In this document: piece after piece, positions 23,380 to 35,200 of the stretch
Layout: every line of letters starts with the position of its first letter
Position numbering within the stretch: position 1 is the stretch's first letter
Assembly (NCBI GenBank): GCA_015698045.1
Contig: BLAL01000160.1
Location: 1,674,001 to 1,738,000 of the forward strand
Source: Rhizophagus clarus
Lineage: Eukaryota > Glomeromycota > Glomeromycetes > Glomerales > Glomeraceae
Length of the DNA: 64,000 bases
Direction: 5' to 3'
The notes under the pieces: generated by a model
The model's database searches: none
Seen by the model: the letters and a program-made list of their open reading frames with translations, nothing else
Told to the model about the DNA's origin: nothing
Translations under genes and position numbers: made by a program

Positions 23380-26300
23380 ACCATTTTCATCATCCATACT
23401 TTCTTCACTACTTGAATTATTTTCTTCACTATCTGAACTACTAACAGAACCACTACTTGAACTATCATGATCATAATCATCCGTACTTTTTGAACTATGA
23501 TCATTTTTACTTTTAATAATTTCGGAAATATTTATATTTTCAGGTTTATCATTGTAACATAAAAGTGAATATCTTCTTAAAATGATAATATTCTAATAAT
23601 TCTACTATTCATCTTTTTTTTCTAAATCGTCATATAATTTCTTTTTCTTTTCTTCATTTTTTTTCTACTGATTTTTCTCATGTATCATAACTTTCTGATT
23701 TACCCAAATAATAAATATATCTTGATTCTGAACGTGGAGAAGAAAAAGTTATTTCATCTAAAGCGGCACGGTATTGTAATAATGTAATACGTCCCTTTTC
23801 AGATGCTTCAGTATATATGGCCCTAAAAATTTTTTTTATTGAAATAAAAGTAAATTTTTCTAAAAATTTATTAACGTAAAAAAAAATCAAATAAATAAGC
23901 ATACCATATATATTTTGTACGATAGTTATTAAGAAGGGACTACCAACTAAAGATAATGCTTCTACTGCCCAAGAATTCCAGGTAGCCTCTTGTGAGTAAG
24001 AACCACGCAACCAAGCATATGTTGAAAGAAATGAAGTACCGAAATCTTTACTTGGATTATCTTGTATTTGATCAAAAATTTGCTGGGCTGTTCCGGTCGT
24101 ATCACCTGCGTTATTTTGTAAAGTATAGCTTGTCATCTTGGACGTGATATCATCAAGATCCGGAAAATCTGTATGTTGTAATAAGATTAAAAACACGTGC
24201 GCAAGCGCGAGGACATGAAAACGACAAATAAATATGTCCTTTTTATGATATTTATCACAATGTAAAGATATTTTGCAGGTTCTAAAAATAATAATTTTTG
24301 TCAATTAGTTTATAAGTTTGACGATAAAATCCATTTATAAATATATATTTACCTGATACCAATCGAAGATATAGAATCTATTTTTTTTAAAAAAAAAAAA
24401 AAATTTTTTTTAACCGAAATGATTAAATAAAAGGTAATTTAATTCATGAATACCCACGAATTCAAACCAAAGTAGTAACATTACAAAAGAAAGACCGGCA
24501 GTTATGTTTGATGTGGATACAACATCAGCAAATGCATTTGATAATTTAAATTTAGGAGAAATATAAACCGATACCACAATCAATTGAAGCTAATCTACAT
24601 AATTAAAAAAATCTAGATAATGTTTCAAACCGTGATGTTGAAGCAATCTACATTCTACAAAGAATAGGTAAATACCAGAATAATAAAATAGGATAAAAAT
24701 GAAACCTAGAAAATTGCGTAAATGCCCAATTGCTTCAATATGGCCTAAATAACATCCTACTAAAGCTGCAAAAGAAAATACAAATAAAATCTACCTTAAA
24801 AAAACTCTAAGGAAATAATTTCTTCTGGACTCCACCTATAATTAATTACAGCTTCCATTGCTGGATTATCAAATATATAATCATCATTTTCGTTCTTAAC
24901 AATCTGAACAAGTGGACTAAGTTGGGATCCTTCTTTATCATTTATTAAATATCCTCGAGGAATGAATACAATTTGAAAGCCTTTTGATAAAAAATTCCTA
25001 TCTTTCTGTTTATTTTATATCTTGCAGACGGTAAAATTACGTAGAGGGACTATTCTTATAGTTGGAGAAAAACTTTCAGTATTTAAGAATATTTTCACAT
25101 AAAGTTCTGACAAACGATAACTAATTGATTTTAGTTTTGTCTTTTGATGAAATAAGTTTTGTGTTTGGATTAAATGCCGTAAATTCTTCTTGTGATATTT
25201 TTGCAGCAACATCAACTTCTTTAGGTGTAAGATCTGTATATTCGATCATGTTGGATATTTCAATACCTGAAATACATCTTTTATGGAATATTCTTTTGGC
25301 GTAATTTTCTACCTAAAAGAAAAATATTAGATTCTATATATATCGGTTAATGAATAGTAAATAAAAAATAAAGATACTAACTTAAATTATTGTGTTCATA
25401 TAAATATGGTAACGCTTCCGAAATAGTACATAACCAACCGATGTGGTTAAATGAATATGAATTTTCCGTATAATATTAAATAAGCGACAATTAAAGATCT
25501 ACAGTTAAATTCGGGGACCTATTTAATTTTAATTTTCGTTGTTTAACTTTAAAGATGTACTATATTTATTATACAATAATATGTAAAATAAATTACCTCC
25601 TTTACATTGACGGTTCGCGATTTGTAAATCACTTAAATTTTTATATCCAATTTTTTCTTTTTTTTATCTTCATTTTTCCATTAACTTTTTTTGCTTTCTT
25701 TTTAGACTTTTTTTCTTTACTCTTCCATCGCTTTATTTTAGGGATATGTAAGTTCCGATTCTTCTCTGTTTCGTCAGTTCCGTCGCCAAATAAAATGTAT
25801 CTAACAAAGTATGTGAACCTCTAATTATAATTTTTGCCATAACATCATACGTACATCCATCAATCGCCAAATATCTGGTTTATTTTTAATAAATCTTAAA
25901 ATGATGTAAGATATACGATCTTTCATGTTTTCGAAATCATGTTTTTTATATCCAATCAATTTCTTTCTTCGACGATTTAAATGCTCACAAGCATGTTTTA
26001 TTAGAGTCACATGATTATCACCATAAGGCCATTATGATCGATCTCCAGCGCGTAATTCACTAATTTCTAACGCATATTTTTCTTCCTTATCCACTTTGAC
26101 ATTACTAGTCCAAATATATTCAAGGTCTATTTCATTATTTCTGGTATTTTTACGCCACAATTGAATGGTACTGTACTTCTTCCAATAAACAATTGCATAT
26201 TTTCATCATGATACACAGAAAGTTGATTATAATTATCTATCGCCCATGACTCTTTGTTATTTACTAAAGGATCATTTCTCTTGAATTTGTTCAATGATAT

Positions 26301-27751
26301 ATTTATTTTGAATTTTTTCGATGATATATCGTATGGTTTTTATCATTATTTTTAGTTTTAGTTTTGGAATATGACATTTCTTCATGAATAATTTTGCTAA
26401 GGGTTTCTTTATCTTCTTCAAGGTCACGATTTTTAATCAAACTATTAAATACTGAAAATATTTTTGCAAGTATCTATTGTAATAAGCTTTCCCAGAATTG
26501 TTGCAATAGAGGGAATGTTCTCTTTATTATTTTCTTCATTATTTACAAAATTAACTCTTCTTCCAATTTTAATTTGATTATTGGTACTAAATAAATTCCA
26601 ATATAAAATTACTCCATTTGAATCACTTCCTGGTTTTTGTACTATTATTATTATAGTATTATCATCATCAATAAATTCACAAAATAAAATTTTACAATCT
26701 CCGAAATCTCGAGAAGCTATTTCAAAGACCATTTTCTATAAGGAAAAGAAATAATTTTCTAAATCCAGTAGAAAAAGCGATTATTTGATCTTGCAAATGT
26801 AGAATTTCTGAATTTCCTAAAGATTTTCTTCACGTAAGTTAAAGATTTGTTCCAACTTCATAGTTCTTAAATCATATATTGTAAAATTTGAAAACCTTTC
26901 CATATATTGTTCAGTAAAAAAATAATGATCATAAAAACAATCGTATAATCTCGCTATACAAGATTTCTTTTTACATAAACTGAAGTATTCAATTCATCTT
27001 GAAGCCTTTTAGGATGGCAAAATGATTCCATTCCTTTATCTCTTAAATCATAAGTAAACATTTTTCTATAGATTCCTTTTACGTTAAAGATGAAACAATA
27101 AATATTTTCTTTATCATGAACGAAAATAACGATTCCACTATTTTTATATATTGTTTCAAGTTTTGAATTTTGATTTAATTTTACTTTATAAATAACCGTA
27201 TTTCTTTCATCGGAAGTCTTAGTATTTTCTTATCAAAAGTATCAGGAGCAACAACTTTAATTTGTTCAAGTTCTTTCTTTTTATCAGGTTCATTCTTGTT
27301 AAAACTTTTCTTATCAGATTTATCATTGACAGAACTTATCATATCAGATTTTGTCACAAGATATAGCCGCCAAGACTTCTTTTTCACGTATTATTAGGTG
27401 TAACTGAATTTGAGATTGCTACCATCCATTTATGAAGAAATTGGACCTTTTCCTTGTAAATTATTATTTAAACTTTCCAGGAATAATTTTAAATTCGAGT
27501 TTATCTATAAAATAAAGATATTTTAGGGAAAATTTATTGAATAATTTTCAATAGTTTCTTACTATGATTAAATAGAAGAACGTTTTCACCATCCGGACTC
27601 ATGGATATGTGCAAATCAGATTCCTTTTTAGAAGTTAGAATATTTAATGGATCTTTCGTTATTTTTGAAATTTCTGAATTTCGAGTTTCGTTCGAATTAC
27701 CAACTAAAATATGTAGTAATATAATAGTAAGATAAGATTAACGTACACGTA

Positions 27752-29085
27752 CACTCCCCGACCAAAAGTCTCCGACCACTTTAAAACCGGAAAAAAATAC
27801 ACCAACTTCAACATTTAATTTCTTAATGATTTATAAATAAACATTGTAAAAAATTTATATAGTTTTATTCAGAAAAACGTGAATTTTATTAATATCTAGT
27901 TGGATTTCCGTGGCTATCTAATACAGCTTGAACCCTCCTTGGCAAACTTTCAACTAAATTTGTTAAAATTTCGGGTTCAATTTTATTCCATTCCTCCTCC
28001 AAGATTACCATTAATTCCTCAATATTTTTTGGATGAGGTTTGTGTTCCCGGACTCTCCTTTCCAAAACATCCCACAAATGTTCAATTGGGTTAAGGTCCG
28101 GGCTCTGTGCAGGCCATGGAAAGTCTATTATCGAATTATCCTCTTTCCATTGTTTAACCGTTCTTGCTCTATGCACTGGGGCATTGTCATCTTGAAAAAT
28201 ATATTGTGAATTGTTTTCTAAACTATTATAGAAGGGTAAAAAAGTGTTTTCTAATATTCCCATATATACAGAAGCATTAATACTACCAGAAACTTGGATT
28301 AAAGGACCAATTTTATCTTTCGCAAAACACCCCCATACCATAACACCTTGGTTTCCAGATTTTACAGTTGGAATCAAGCAATCCACATCATATTTTTCAT
28401 GTGGTTTACGCCAAACCCAGTGGTGTGCATCATTTTGGAATATCATAAAGCGGGATTCATCACTCCAAATGATAAAATTCCACTCATCATCCCAATCTCT
28501 TCTTTCACGGCACCATTCTAGTCTTTTTTTACGATTTGCTTCAGAAACAAATGGTTTTCTCTTTCCAGCTCGTCCAAAAAAACCCTCAGAGTGTAAAGTA
28601 CGTTTTATAGTATTAGAGGATACTGAAATTGATAAAGATTCACTAAATTTTTTTGTCATTTCCTCTAGTGATTGTTGCCGGTCTTCCTTAAGTGTTCTTA
28701 CAAGTTGTCTAACGTTTCTTTCTGTGAGTTTTAGTGGCCTTCCTGAACGTGAAGAAGCTGTAATTTGTCCTGAATTTTTGTACCTCGTTATAGTATCATG
28801 GATAGTGCTTTTAGGGTGCCCAAGAATTTCCCCAATATTTCGTTCACTATGACCTCCTTTCCAGAGACCAATAATCTCTCCTCGCTCAAACTCAGTAAGT
28901 TCACATCTTTGGGACATTATAAAAATATATATTTTTTTTTTATTTTCGGATAACTGAAAACAAGAGCTTCATGGGAAAAAAAAATTTTATATGTTTATAT
29001 TTAATGGATTTGGCGTAAACAAACTTAATAGGTAATGATCGGCAATAAAAAAATCGGGTGGTCGGAGACTTTTGATCGGGGAGTG
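27752..29085 (-). mobile_element. Tc1/mariner transposon, apparently complete
   Basis: Inverted ends CACTCCCCGACCAAAAGTCT (left) and CACTCCCCGATCAAAAGTCT (right, complement) extend about 28 bases. TA dinucleotides flank both (27750-27751 and 29086-29087), the classic target duplication. The 1334-bp element carries one uninterrupted transposase. It lies in intron 2 of dead copy B, where copy C has a short intron. Intact ends plus an intact frame indicate a recent, possibly still mobile, insertion. Confidence 0.92.
27889..28917 (-). CDS. Tc1/mariner DD34E transposase (342 aa)
   Basis: This enzyme would cut the element at its inverted ends and paste it at TA sites. Residues about 1-120 form paired-like helix-turn-helix DNA-binding domains (ERGEIIGLWKGGHSERNIGE; a GRP motif at 59-61). 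The catalytic triad is visible: D153 in IIWSDESRF, D244 in FQDDNAPVH and E279 in SPDLNPIEHLWD. There are 34 residues between the last two, hence DD34E. Length is normal for the family (about 340). The ATG at 28915-28917 lies about 170 bases inside the right inverted end. No stop or frameshift is seen. Confidence 0.95.
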   Translation of the reverse strand: MSQRCELTEFERGEIIGLWKGGHSERNIGEILGHPKSTIHDTITRYKNSGQITASSRSGRPLKLTERNVRQLVRTLKEDRQQSLEEMTKKFSESLSISVSSNTIKRTLHSEGFFGRAGKRKPFVSEANRKKRLEWCRERRDWDDEWNFIIWSDESRFMIFQNDAHHWVWRKPHEKYDVDCLIPTVKSGNQGVMVWGCFAKDKIGPLIQVSGSINASVYMGILENTFLPFYNSLENNSQYIFQDDNAPVHRARTVKQWKEDNSIIDFPWPAQSPDLNPIEHLWDVLERRVREHKPHPKNIEELMVILEEEWNKIEPEILTNLVESLPRRVQAVLDSHGNPTRY

Positions 29086-29724
29086 TACATAATATTATAT
29101 GTCAATCACTTACGTGGTTTGAATATTCCTCCAATTAATTTTTTACCTATTGATGAATGAGGCATAAATAAAAAGCAAAAAAAAATTTACGTTAATAAAT
29201 GACGATAACGAAAGATAACGATGATGATGAACGATGATTACAGTACCTTCTGGGTCTGAAGGATTTAATAATTCTTTATTAAAATTTACTTGTGGTTGTA
29301 GGACTTTGAGTAATATTCTCCGTATAAAACAATTTTTGAAAAGTTTTTGGATAATTATTTTAAATAAGGGTGTACTGTACATATATACATATATATAATA
29401 TACAGTATATACGTATTTTTTTTTTTCTAATAAAAAAAAATTTGCAGGTTTATTACAAGCTTTTTAACGAGATTTTTACAAGTATTTATAAGAAATTATT
29501 TTTGTAATTTTTCTCAATTACAATTAAAATATAAATATAGACATAATGTATATATACTAGTAACTAGTATACAAAAAAAAAATAATTATTATTATCAAGT
29601 GTAAATAAACAATTAAATCAATCTTTTTTCTCCACATCTAATTTCTATACCAAACACGATGAAATCAATTATTCCTTTGCCTTTTAGTATGTATAATTTT
29701 AAACATGTTGAGACTGTCGAATCC

Positions 29725-29785
29725 CTTTGTTTCCCTTTTTTTAATAAGTTTTTAGTTAATTCTATAACTGATAACCAATTTTTTT
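29725..29785 (-). promoter_or_regulatory. Conserved upstream block of copy B
   Basis: CTTTGTTTCCCTTTTTTTAA matches the blocks upstream of copies A and C and of the fragment at 10780. It lies about 390 bases before the lost start codon, similar to copy C (about 370). Confidence 0.3.
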
Positions 29786-30140
29786 AATATTTTGATAAAG
29801 AATAATATTTTTTTTTTTTTTTCTTGTTACGTATATACATTCTTCGCTTAATAAAGTAAATATACAAGTAAACTAGGATAAAACGATAATAACAAAGTAA
29901 TTTAGTGATCGTCATGGACTTTTTCTTTAAAGTTTTATTAGAACATTCTCACGTCATTATTTTTTCATTATTATTATGGCTGAATTCTGCTGAATTATTA
30001 CAAGCTCATTCGGAATTACCGTTTCGAGATTCGATATCCAATCTATCGTATCAAACTAGTCAAAAAAATAACTGGCTTCATTTCAGATATCATTAAATCA
30101 TTTTGGTAAGAACATCCTGCGTAACTTTTAAATTTAAGTT

Positions 30141-33100
30141 TTTTTTATTTTTATTTTTATTTAAGAGATAGTAGAATGCATACATAAAAAATTATAACAA
30201 ATCAATACAAAAAATGAAAAATGAAAATGAAATAATAAAATAAACAAAACTACTAGAAGAATAAATCTACTTCGACGGTGGAGTGAATAATAAATAGAAC
30301 TATCTAAAAGTAACCTACTACTAAAGAACCATTCCCATAGACACCCACTGCCTCTTTCACTCAATGAGGTGAACTGAGACCCGCTCTCGCAGAAGAAAAA
30401 TAAACAAACCTATGAAAAATTTCTATAAGTCATAATTTTAAATCTACATGGCGCGTTACGAAGTAAGATTAGTATAAAAATCAATAATACTATAACCAAA
30501 ATATATATTTTTTCTAATACTTTCTAGTGCATCAAACGAATATTCTAAATTATCATTATTATTATTATTAGGAGATAACGATCTAAAATTTTTTAACGTT
30601 AATTTTTTCTTTTTTGTTAATCCCAATGACCGTTCGAACTCTTTTAAATAAGAGCATCGAGGAAGCTAAACTTCTGTAAATGTTTGTTCAAAAATATATT
30701 GTCGCATCTGTATTAATATTTTAATTGAATTATCTTTGGTAATCCAAGAATTAATTGTGTGATATAACATTGACGGAATGATACCCTTGATGAGATCAAT
30801 AAAAGTAAACTCATTAATGTTATAGCCAATATCCCATATATGAAGGCTATGTAATGAGGAAGCGACAGGAACATTTTGGAGATGAGAGTCACATTCTAAT
30901 ATCCAATATACTAACAGATCAATAGTTCTATTTCGTATTCTTAGCAAAGTATTCTTATGTTCATCACATGACCACACGTGATTGAATATTTCATCTTCGA
31001 GACCGCAACTTGGGCACTTCCAATCGTCATAAATTTCCAAAAAGGACTTTTCCATTTGTTTTATAGTAGGTATTTCCTCAATTAATAAGTGAACCTTCTG
31101 CGCTTTAATCTTTGACGATGACATTGAAGTTTCGTTATTTTGTATATCGCAATTAAGACATTGGAAAGTAGAAGTCCAATCGACTTCTAATTTTCGATAT
31201 TTCATATTTCTTCGTAAATTGATGAATTTTTCCAAGCCTTTATAAGTAGTAGTTGTACGTATGAATCTTCTTAGTTTATTTTCAATAGTGATTCTATTCC
31301 ATTGTGGAAGGAGTTTCATTGTAGTAGCATCTGATTTAAATAAAATATGGTTATCCTGGTCAAAGTGTGCGTCCTTCGTCAACTTGTCAGCATAATTATT
31401 ACCATCGCAGTCAGCATGTGCAGGTACTTTAAACAGCTCCACAAGAAGATTCAATTTTGTGATGATTCTGATTAAGACATTCCATAAAAAGTTATTATTA
31501 GTCTTAAAGTATTCTCTAGCGCTCTGAGAGAATCTTGATTTTTTCAATTGTTCGAATTGCGATATGACGTTAAGTGAGTCTGTTTTGATCATAACTTTGC
31601 TGTTAGGCGGAATGACGATTAAAGCTAGGGTGACAGCTAATAATTCTCCTCTATATGCAGAAGGCCATTTTTCAACTGTACAGGAAAATTCTACTTCTGG
31701 TATATTAAATGTATTTTGTAATAGCGCAAACGAACAGCTAATACTACATTGTTTGGAACCCGGATTGATGAGTGATCCATCCGTATAGAACTCGAAGATG
31801 TGTCTGTTAGGATTGTTGCAAACTGCTAATGTCCTTTGAATAATCAGTAGCTTGTTTCTGGAAGGTGATGGTTCTAATATATTAAGAATAATATTTTCCT
31901 GTTGATGCATTGTGGTCACGTGACTGTTCGATAACGGACTTTGTGAAAGTTCAAACTTTTTCTTTGCTATATCAAAAAGATTAAAAGCATTATAATTAAT
32001 ATAGTGGCTTTCTTTAATCTTTTCTTTCGTAAATTTCCTGGCCGTCAACAAGGGTACAAGATGTTGGTGTTGTGCTGTGAAAGTACAAATAGATCCTTTG
32101 GTGGAGGTATTCACATTACAATGAGGGATGTCGCATTGTGAAACATAAGTACGATCTATAGTGGACAAGGAGAAGTCAGAGATAAAGTGTTTGAGAACAA
32201 CACTATCATCATTGTTGAATTTGTGAACTTTTCCAAGAAGGAAGGAGTTGTGATGTGGATTATAGGTTGCGACTAGGGATCTATCTCTTTGTTCGATGTC
32301 GTATGGGTGGCTATCTTCAACATTATCAAAACGTGCCGTAAAAAGTTGTTTGATGTGATCATGTAGATTGTAACCGTCAACAGTAATCAGCGGTTTGAGA
32401 TGTTTGTATCATTTAGCTTCCTTAGTACCTTTATTATTGGTATCTTGAGGATAATAATATTTATTAACAATATCAGCCCATAAAAGTAAGCGTGATTTAT
32501 CCCCAGAAATGACCTGATCTAAGAACAGAATAAGATTTCTTCGAAGTGTTGGTCTAAACTCTGAATAAAATTTGTTACTAACAACATCGGTAAGTGGTAC
32601 TTTGCCTTCACCAATATTAGAAAATTCATTTCTATTAATTATATTAAAGGATATATTATTTTCTTTACAAAGTAAAGACATATTCAGAAGATAATTATTC
32701 ATCATTGAGCGGGAAATTTTATTAAACGGAATTTTTTGAACTAAATTAGTTGAACTCCATAATTGAATCTGTAGTGATTTTAAGCGAATTTGAGTAACTT
32801 TTCCAAGGACGCCAGTATCGTTAAGTTGGATGCAGAATTCAGTAATTTTCACTTGAAGTTGATTTTCGTAAAGATTTCTGTATCCATATATATAAGGGTT
32901 GTCCAAAATTGCATTAGGAGCTGTTCGAGCAAATTTCAATTTATTCTTGAACATCCTTCTGAAGGGAATGATCAAATTTTCTGTGTCTTTTTTGGATAAG
33001 ACCGTAACTTGCGACCAATATTCAATTCTAGGAATAATAATACGATTGAATATGTAAAGGATGTGTTTATCAGTAATCTTCTTCTTATACATAAGATTAG

Positions 33101-34056
33101 TAAGATGATCAACTTCAGTTTTGATTTTGGATATTAAATATCTGTTATCATTTTCGATATTGAAATGCACTCCCAGAATACGGGTAGGTTCGCAAGGGTG
33201 TTTGGCTTTAATGTTAATATGATCTCTTCCAAATTGAATAAGAATTTTATCATTATAATTATGAGAGTATCGATGGCGTCGTTTCTTTGCTCTCATCATG
33301 AGTTCAGATTTATCTTTGTTAATCTGAATGTCGTTAAGCCGGTAGAAAGAATCTGCAATATACAGCATTTTTTCTAATTTATGCTTCTCATCAGTGATCC
33401 ACTGGGTATCGTCCATGTAGGCCATAACAGGAATGTTTTGTTGGAAAATCTCAGTTGGTTCTTCCTGTGCTTTAGTAATATTTTTTGTGCTGAAGGTGTA
33501 TCCCAAGTTATGTTTGTTAATTTCAGCGAGAAGGGGGTCGTAGTAAATGCACCATAAAATGGGCGAAATAACTTCCCCCTGGTCGATACCCGTTAGAACA
33601 TTATAAGCAGACGTCTTTCCATAAGCCGTGACTATTTAGTTTTGTCTGTCTTTGAAGAGTTCTAGGATCAAACTAGTATATGCTGTAGGAATCCTGATTC
33701 TTTCCATGGCTTTTTTGAGTTGGAAGGTATTAACTCGGTCATAGGCCTTATCCATATCCTGGAATAATATCCATAATTCATTGTTGTTATCAATGGCGTC
33801 TTGGAGAAGTTCATTAACGATTCTTATGGGTTCAAAAGTCGATTGTTTAGGCAAACCAGCGAATTGGTTGGCCTGTAAAACATTATGATCTTTCAAAATT
33901 GTTGTTAAATGACGGTTCAACAAGGTGATAAGCGCTTTTCGTGTGGTTTCTAATAGCGTAATTGGTCAGGAATTTGATAACTCGCAGTTGAAGGGCTTTG
34001 GTTTGGCGATGGGGAATACTGTTGCCTGTTTCCATTGTTTGGGGAGATAGCCAAAT
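30141..34056 (-). mobile_element. LINE copy 2, 5'-truncated, upstream of copy B
   Basis: A minus-strand non-LTR element with an A-rich 3' tail (plus-strand TTTTTTTATTTTTATTTTTA at 30141), about 500 bases of 3' untranslated sequence, and ORF2 from mid-RT to the end. The 5' end is truncated inside the RT, as is usual for LINEs. A 16-bp target duplication flanks it. It lies about 800 bases upstream of the copy B start position and so separates that gene from its ancestral upstream DNA. Confidence 0.9.
30666..34050 (-). pseudogene. LINE ORF2: reverse transcriptase, RNase H and C-terminal zinc finger, with three nonsense codons
   Basis: One reading frame runs from 34050 to the end at 30666 without any frameshift. 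RT parts are PKQWKQATVFPIAKPKPF, PITLLETTRKALI, QDMDKAYDRVN, IDQGEVISPILW and the catalytic MAYMDDTQW. RNase H follows (EFYTDGSLINPG, GELLAVTLALI, IKTDSLNVI, HADCDGNNYADKL), then a C-terminal CPSCG-DEIFNHVWSC zinc finger. Premature stops are TGA at 33966-33968 (before PITLL, where LINEs have Arg), TAA at 33636-33638 (DRQN*IVTAYG) and TGA at 32409-32411. Each needs a single C to T change. The copy is dead but young. Confidence 0.9.
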
Positions 34057-34072
34057 CTTTTAAATTTAAGTT

Positions 34073-34238
34073 TTTTTTTTTTTTTTTTTTTTTTATTTTT
34101 ATTTTTATGTATGGGTGTCAGTTAGGAACCTAACATGACGCGAATTTAAGTAAATTATTTACATGAAGAACAAAAATTTGAACATACATTAAAATACTAA
34201 ATTGCAAAAAAGAATAATCTACTTAAACCGGTGAACTT
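34073..34238 (-). mobile_element. 166-bp truncated retroposon, same family as 4231-5347
   Basis: T run, ATTTTTATTTTTATG tail and the following about 140 bases match 4231-4396 with about one difference. It is only the extreme 3' end of the parent element. It lies directly beside the 5' end of LINE copy 2 and shares its target sequence. Confidence 0.85.
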
Positions 34239-34254
34239 CTTTTAAATTTAAGTT

Positions 34255-35200
34255 AACACACAAATAAGCATTTGTTGGCCGTTTTTTGTAAAAATGGAAT
34301 AAATCTGTAAATCATTCCATTTTTGAAAGAACATTCCCGGCGTATTTTGCATAGAAATTTCTATTTCATTCTATCATCAATCTAATCTAATTTTGTAGAT
34401 AATCCACATGCTAAATTGCCATGAAATCAAAAATAATTTCCTTTTTGGTAAAAAACGGTCCATTTAATCTTTATGTATATGTACTTTATGTACTATGAAC
34501 AGAACATTGAACATGTACAGTACATGAACATGTACATACAAAGGAAATTTTTTTTTATTTTTTTACTTGATTATTTTGAACACTTTCTTTAGGAAACTTT
34601 TGTCACTGACCTCGCCTGTGTCAGTAATATTATTAATTAAGTTGAGCCATCACAAATAAATTACATTTTTTAGCCTCGTATGTTGATCCTTTGCAAAAAA
34701 ATAAATTTATTCAAAAACTAATTTTTCTGCACATGAAATGAATTATTTTCAATATTTTGAAAATTATTTTAAACAATCATGCCCGCAGGGCTATCCTTAA
34801 AAGAAAAAGAAAAATTTGCAAGAATTGCAAATTTTTCTTAAAGTTTATTTTTAAAATTTATTATGTTTTTTTTTGCACTAAATTAAAAAAAAATTAAATA
34901 AATCTAGAGTTAATGGACCTACGAAACTTTAAATTGTTAATAAACTCCCTTTAGAATGAATAAAAAAAGATTCAGAGCGTAAAATACCTCTGAATTCAAA
35001 ATTATCAATAGGTTCCCATATGGAACCTATAAAACGTATAAAAAATCATTTTTTTTTAAAAATAATTAAGATTCAGAGATAGGTCGGGTAATTGACTTAA
35101 CCCGGTCTGCGATATTCAAGTCAGGTCAACAAATTCATGACCCGCTTAGGGTACCTGAATTTCATATATAAAACACCGAAATGTTGCTGTTTCAGAGTTT
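34255..35200. other. AT-rich flank, homologous to 5400-5700 and 7380-7480
   Basis: 34350-34480 resembles 5450-5560 (GATAATCCACATGC-AAATTGCC versus GATGACCCACATGCACAGTTGCC). 35070-35150 resembles the left end of the hAT-like element at 7395-7465 (AATTGACTTAACC, GATATTCAAGTC). A segment of at least 2 kb was therefore duplicated before the later insertions. No gene is present. Confidence 0.55.

Larger units (their letters stand above)
23380..29333 (-). pseudogene. Copy B: decayed member of the propeller/TRP-like channel family
   Basis: All nine exon positions of copies A and C can be found: 29247-29333, 29114-29146, 27563-27703, 25597-27504, 25382-25518, 24458-25308, 24353-24377, 23904-24281 and about 23678-23823 (tail remnant to 23380). 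Exons 2, 3 and 7 are intact, for example ILYLRLVS in exon 7. Exon 1 has ATT where the start codon should be. Exons 4 and 6 carry several frameshifts. Exon 5 is 137 bases instead of 135 or 138. Exon 8 is 22 bases shorter than in A and C. In exon 9 a conserved TGG reads TGA (YDT*). A Tc1/mariner element sits in intron 2. It cannot make the full protein. Confidence 0.85.
30125..34254. repeat. Three copies of one 16-bp retroposon target site
   Basis: CTTTTAAATTTAAGTT occurs at 30125-30140, 34057-34072 and 34239-34254. The first two flank the LINE at 30141-34056 and the last two flank the short retroposon at 34073-34238. The sequence outside (GCGTAAC before, AACACACAAATAAGCA after) matches the unoccupied homologous site near 44651-44695 upstream of copy C. 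Two separate insertions thus used one target. Confidence 0.85.

Noticed and set aside
28244-28852. 202-aa open frame on the plus strand
   Set aside because: It is the antisense shadow of the Tc1/mariner transposase, which has catalytic motifs and normal length.
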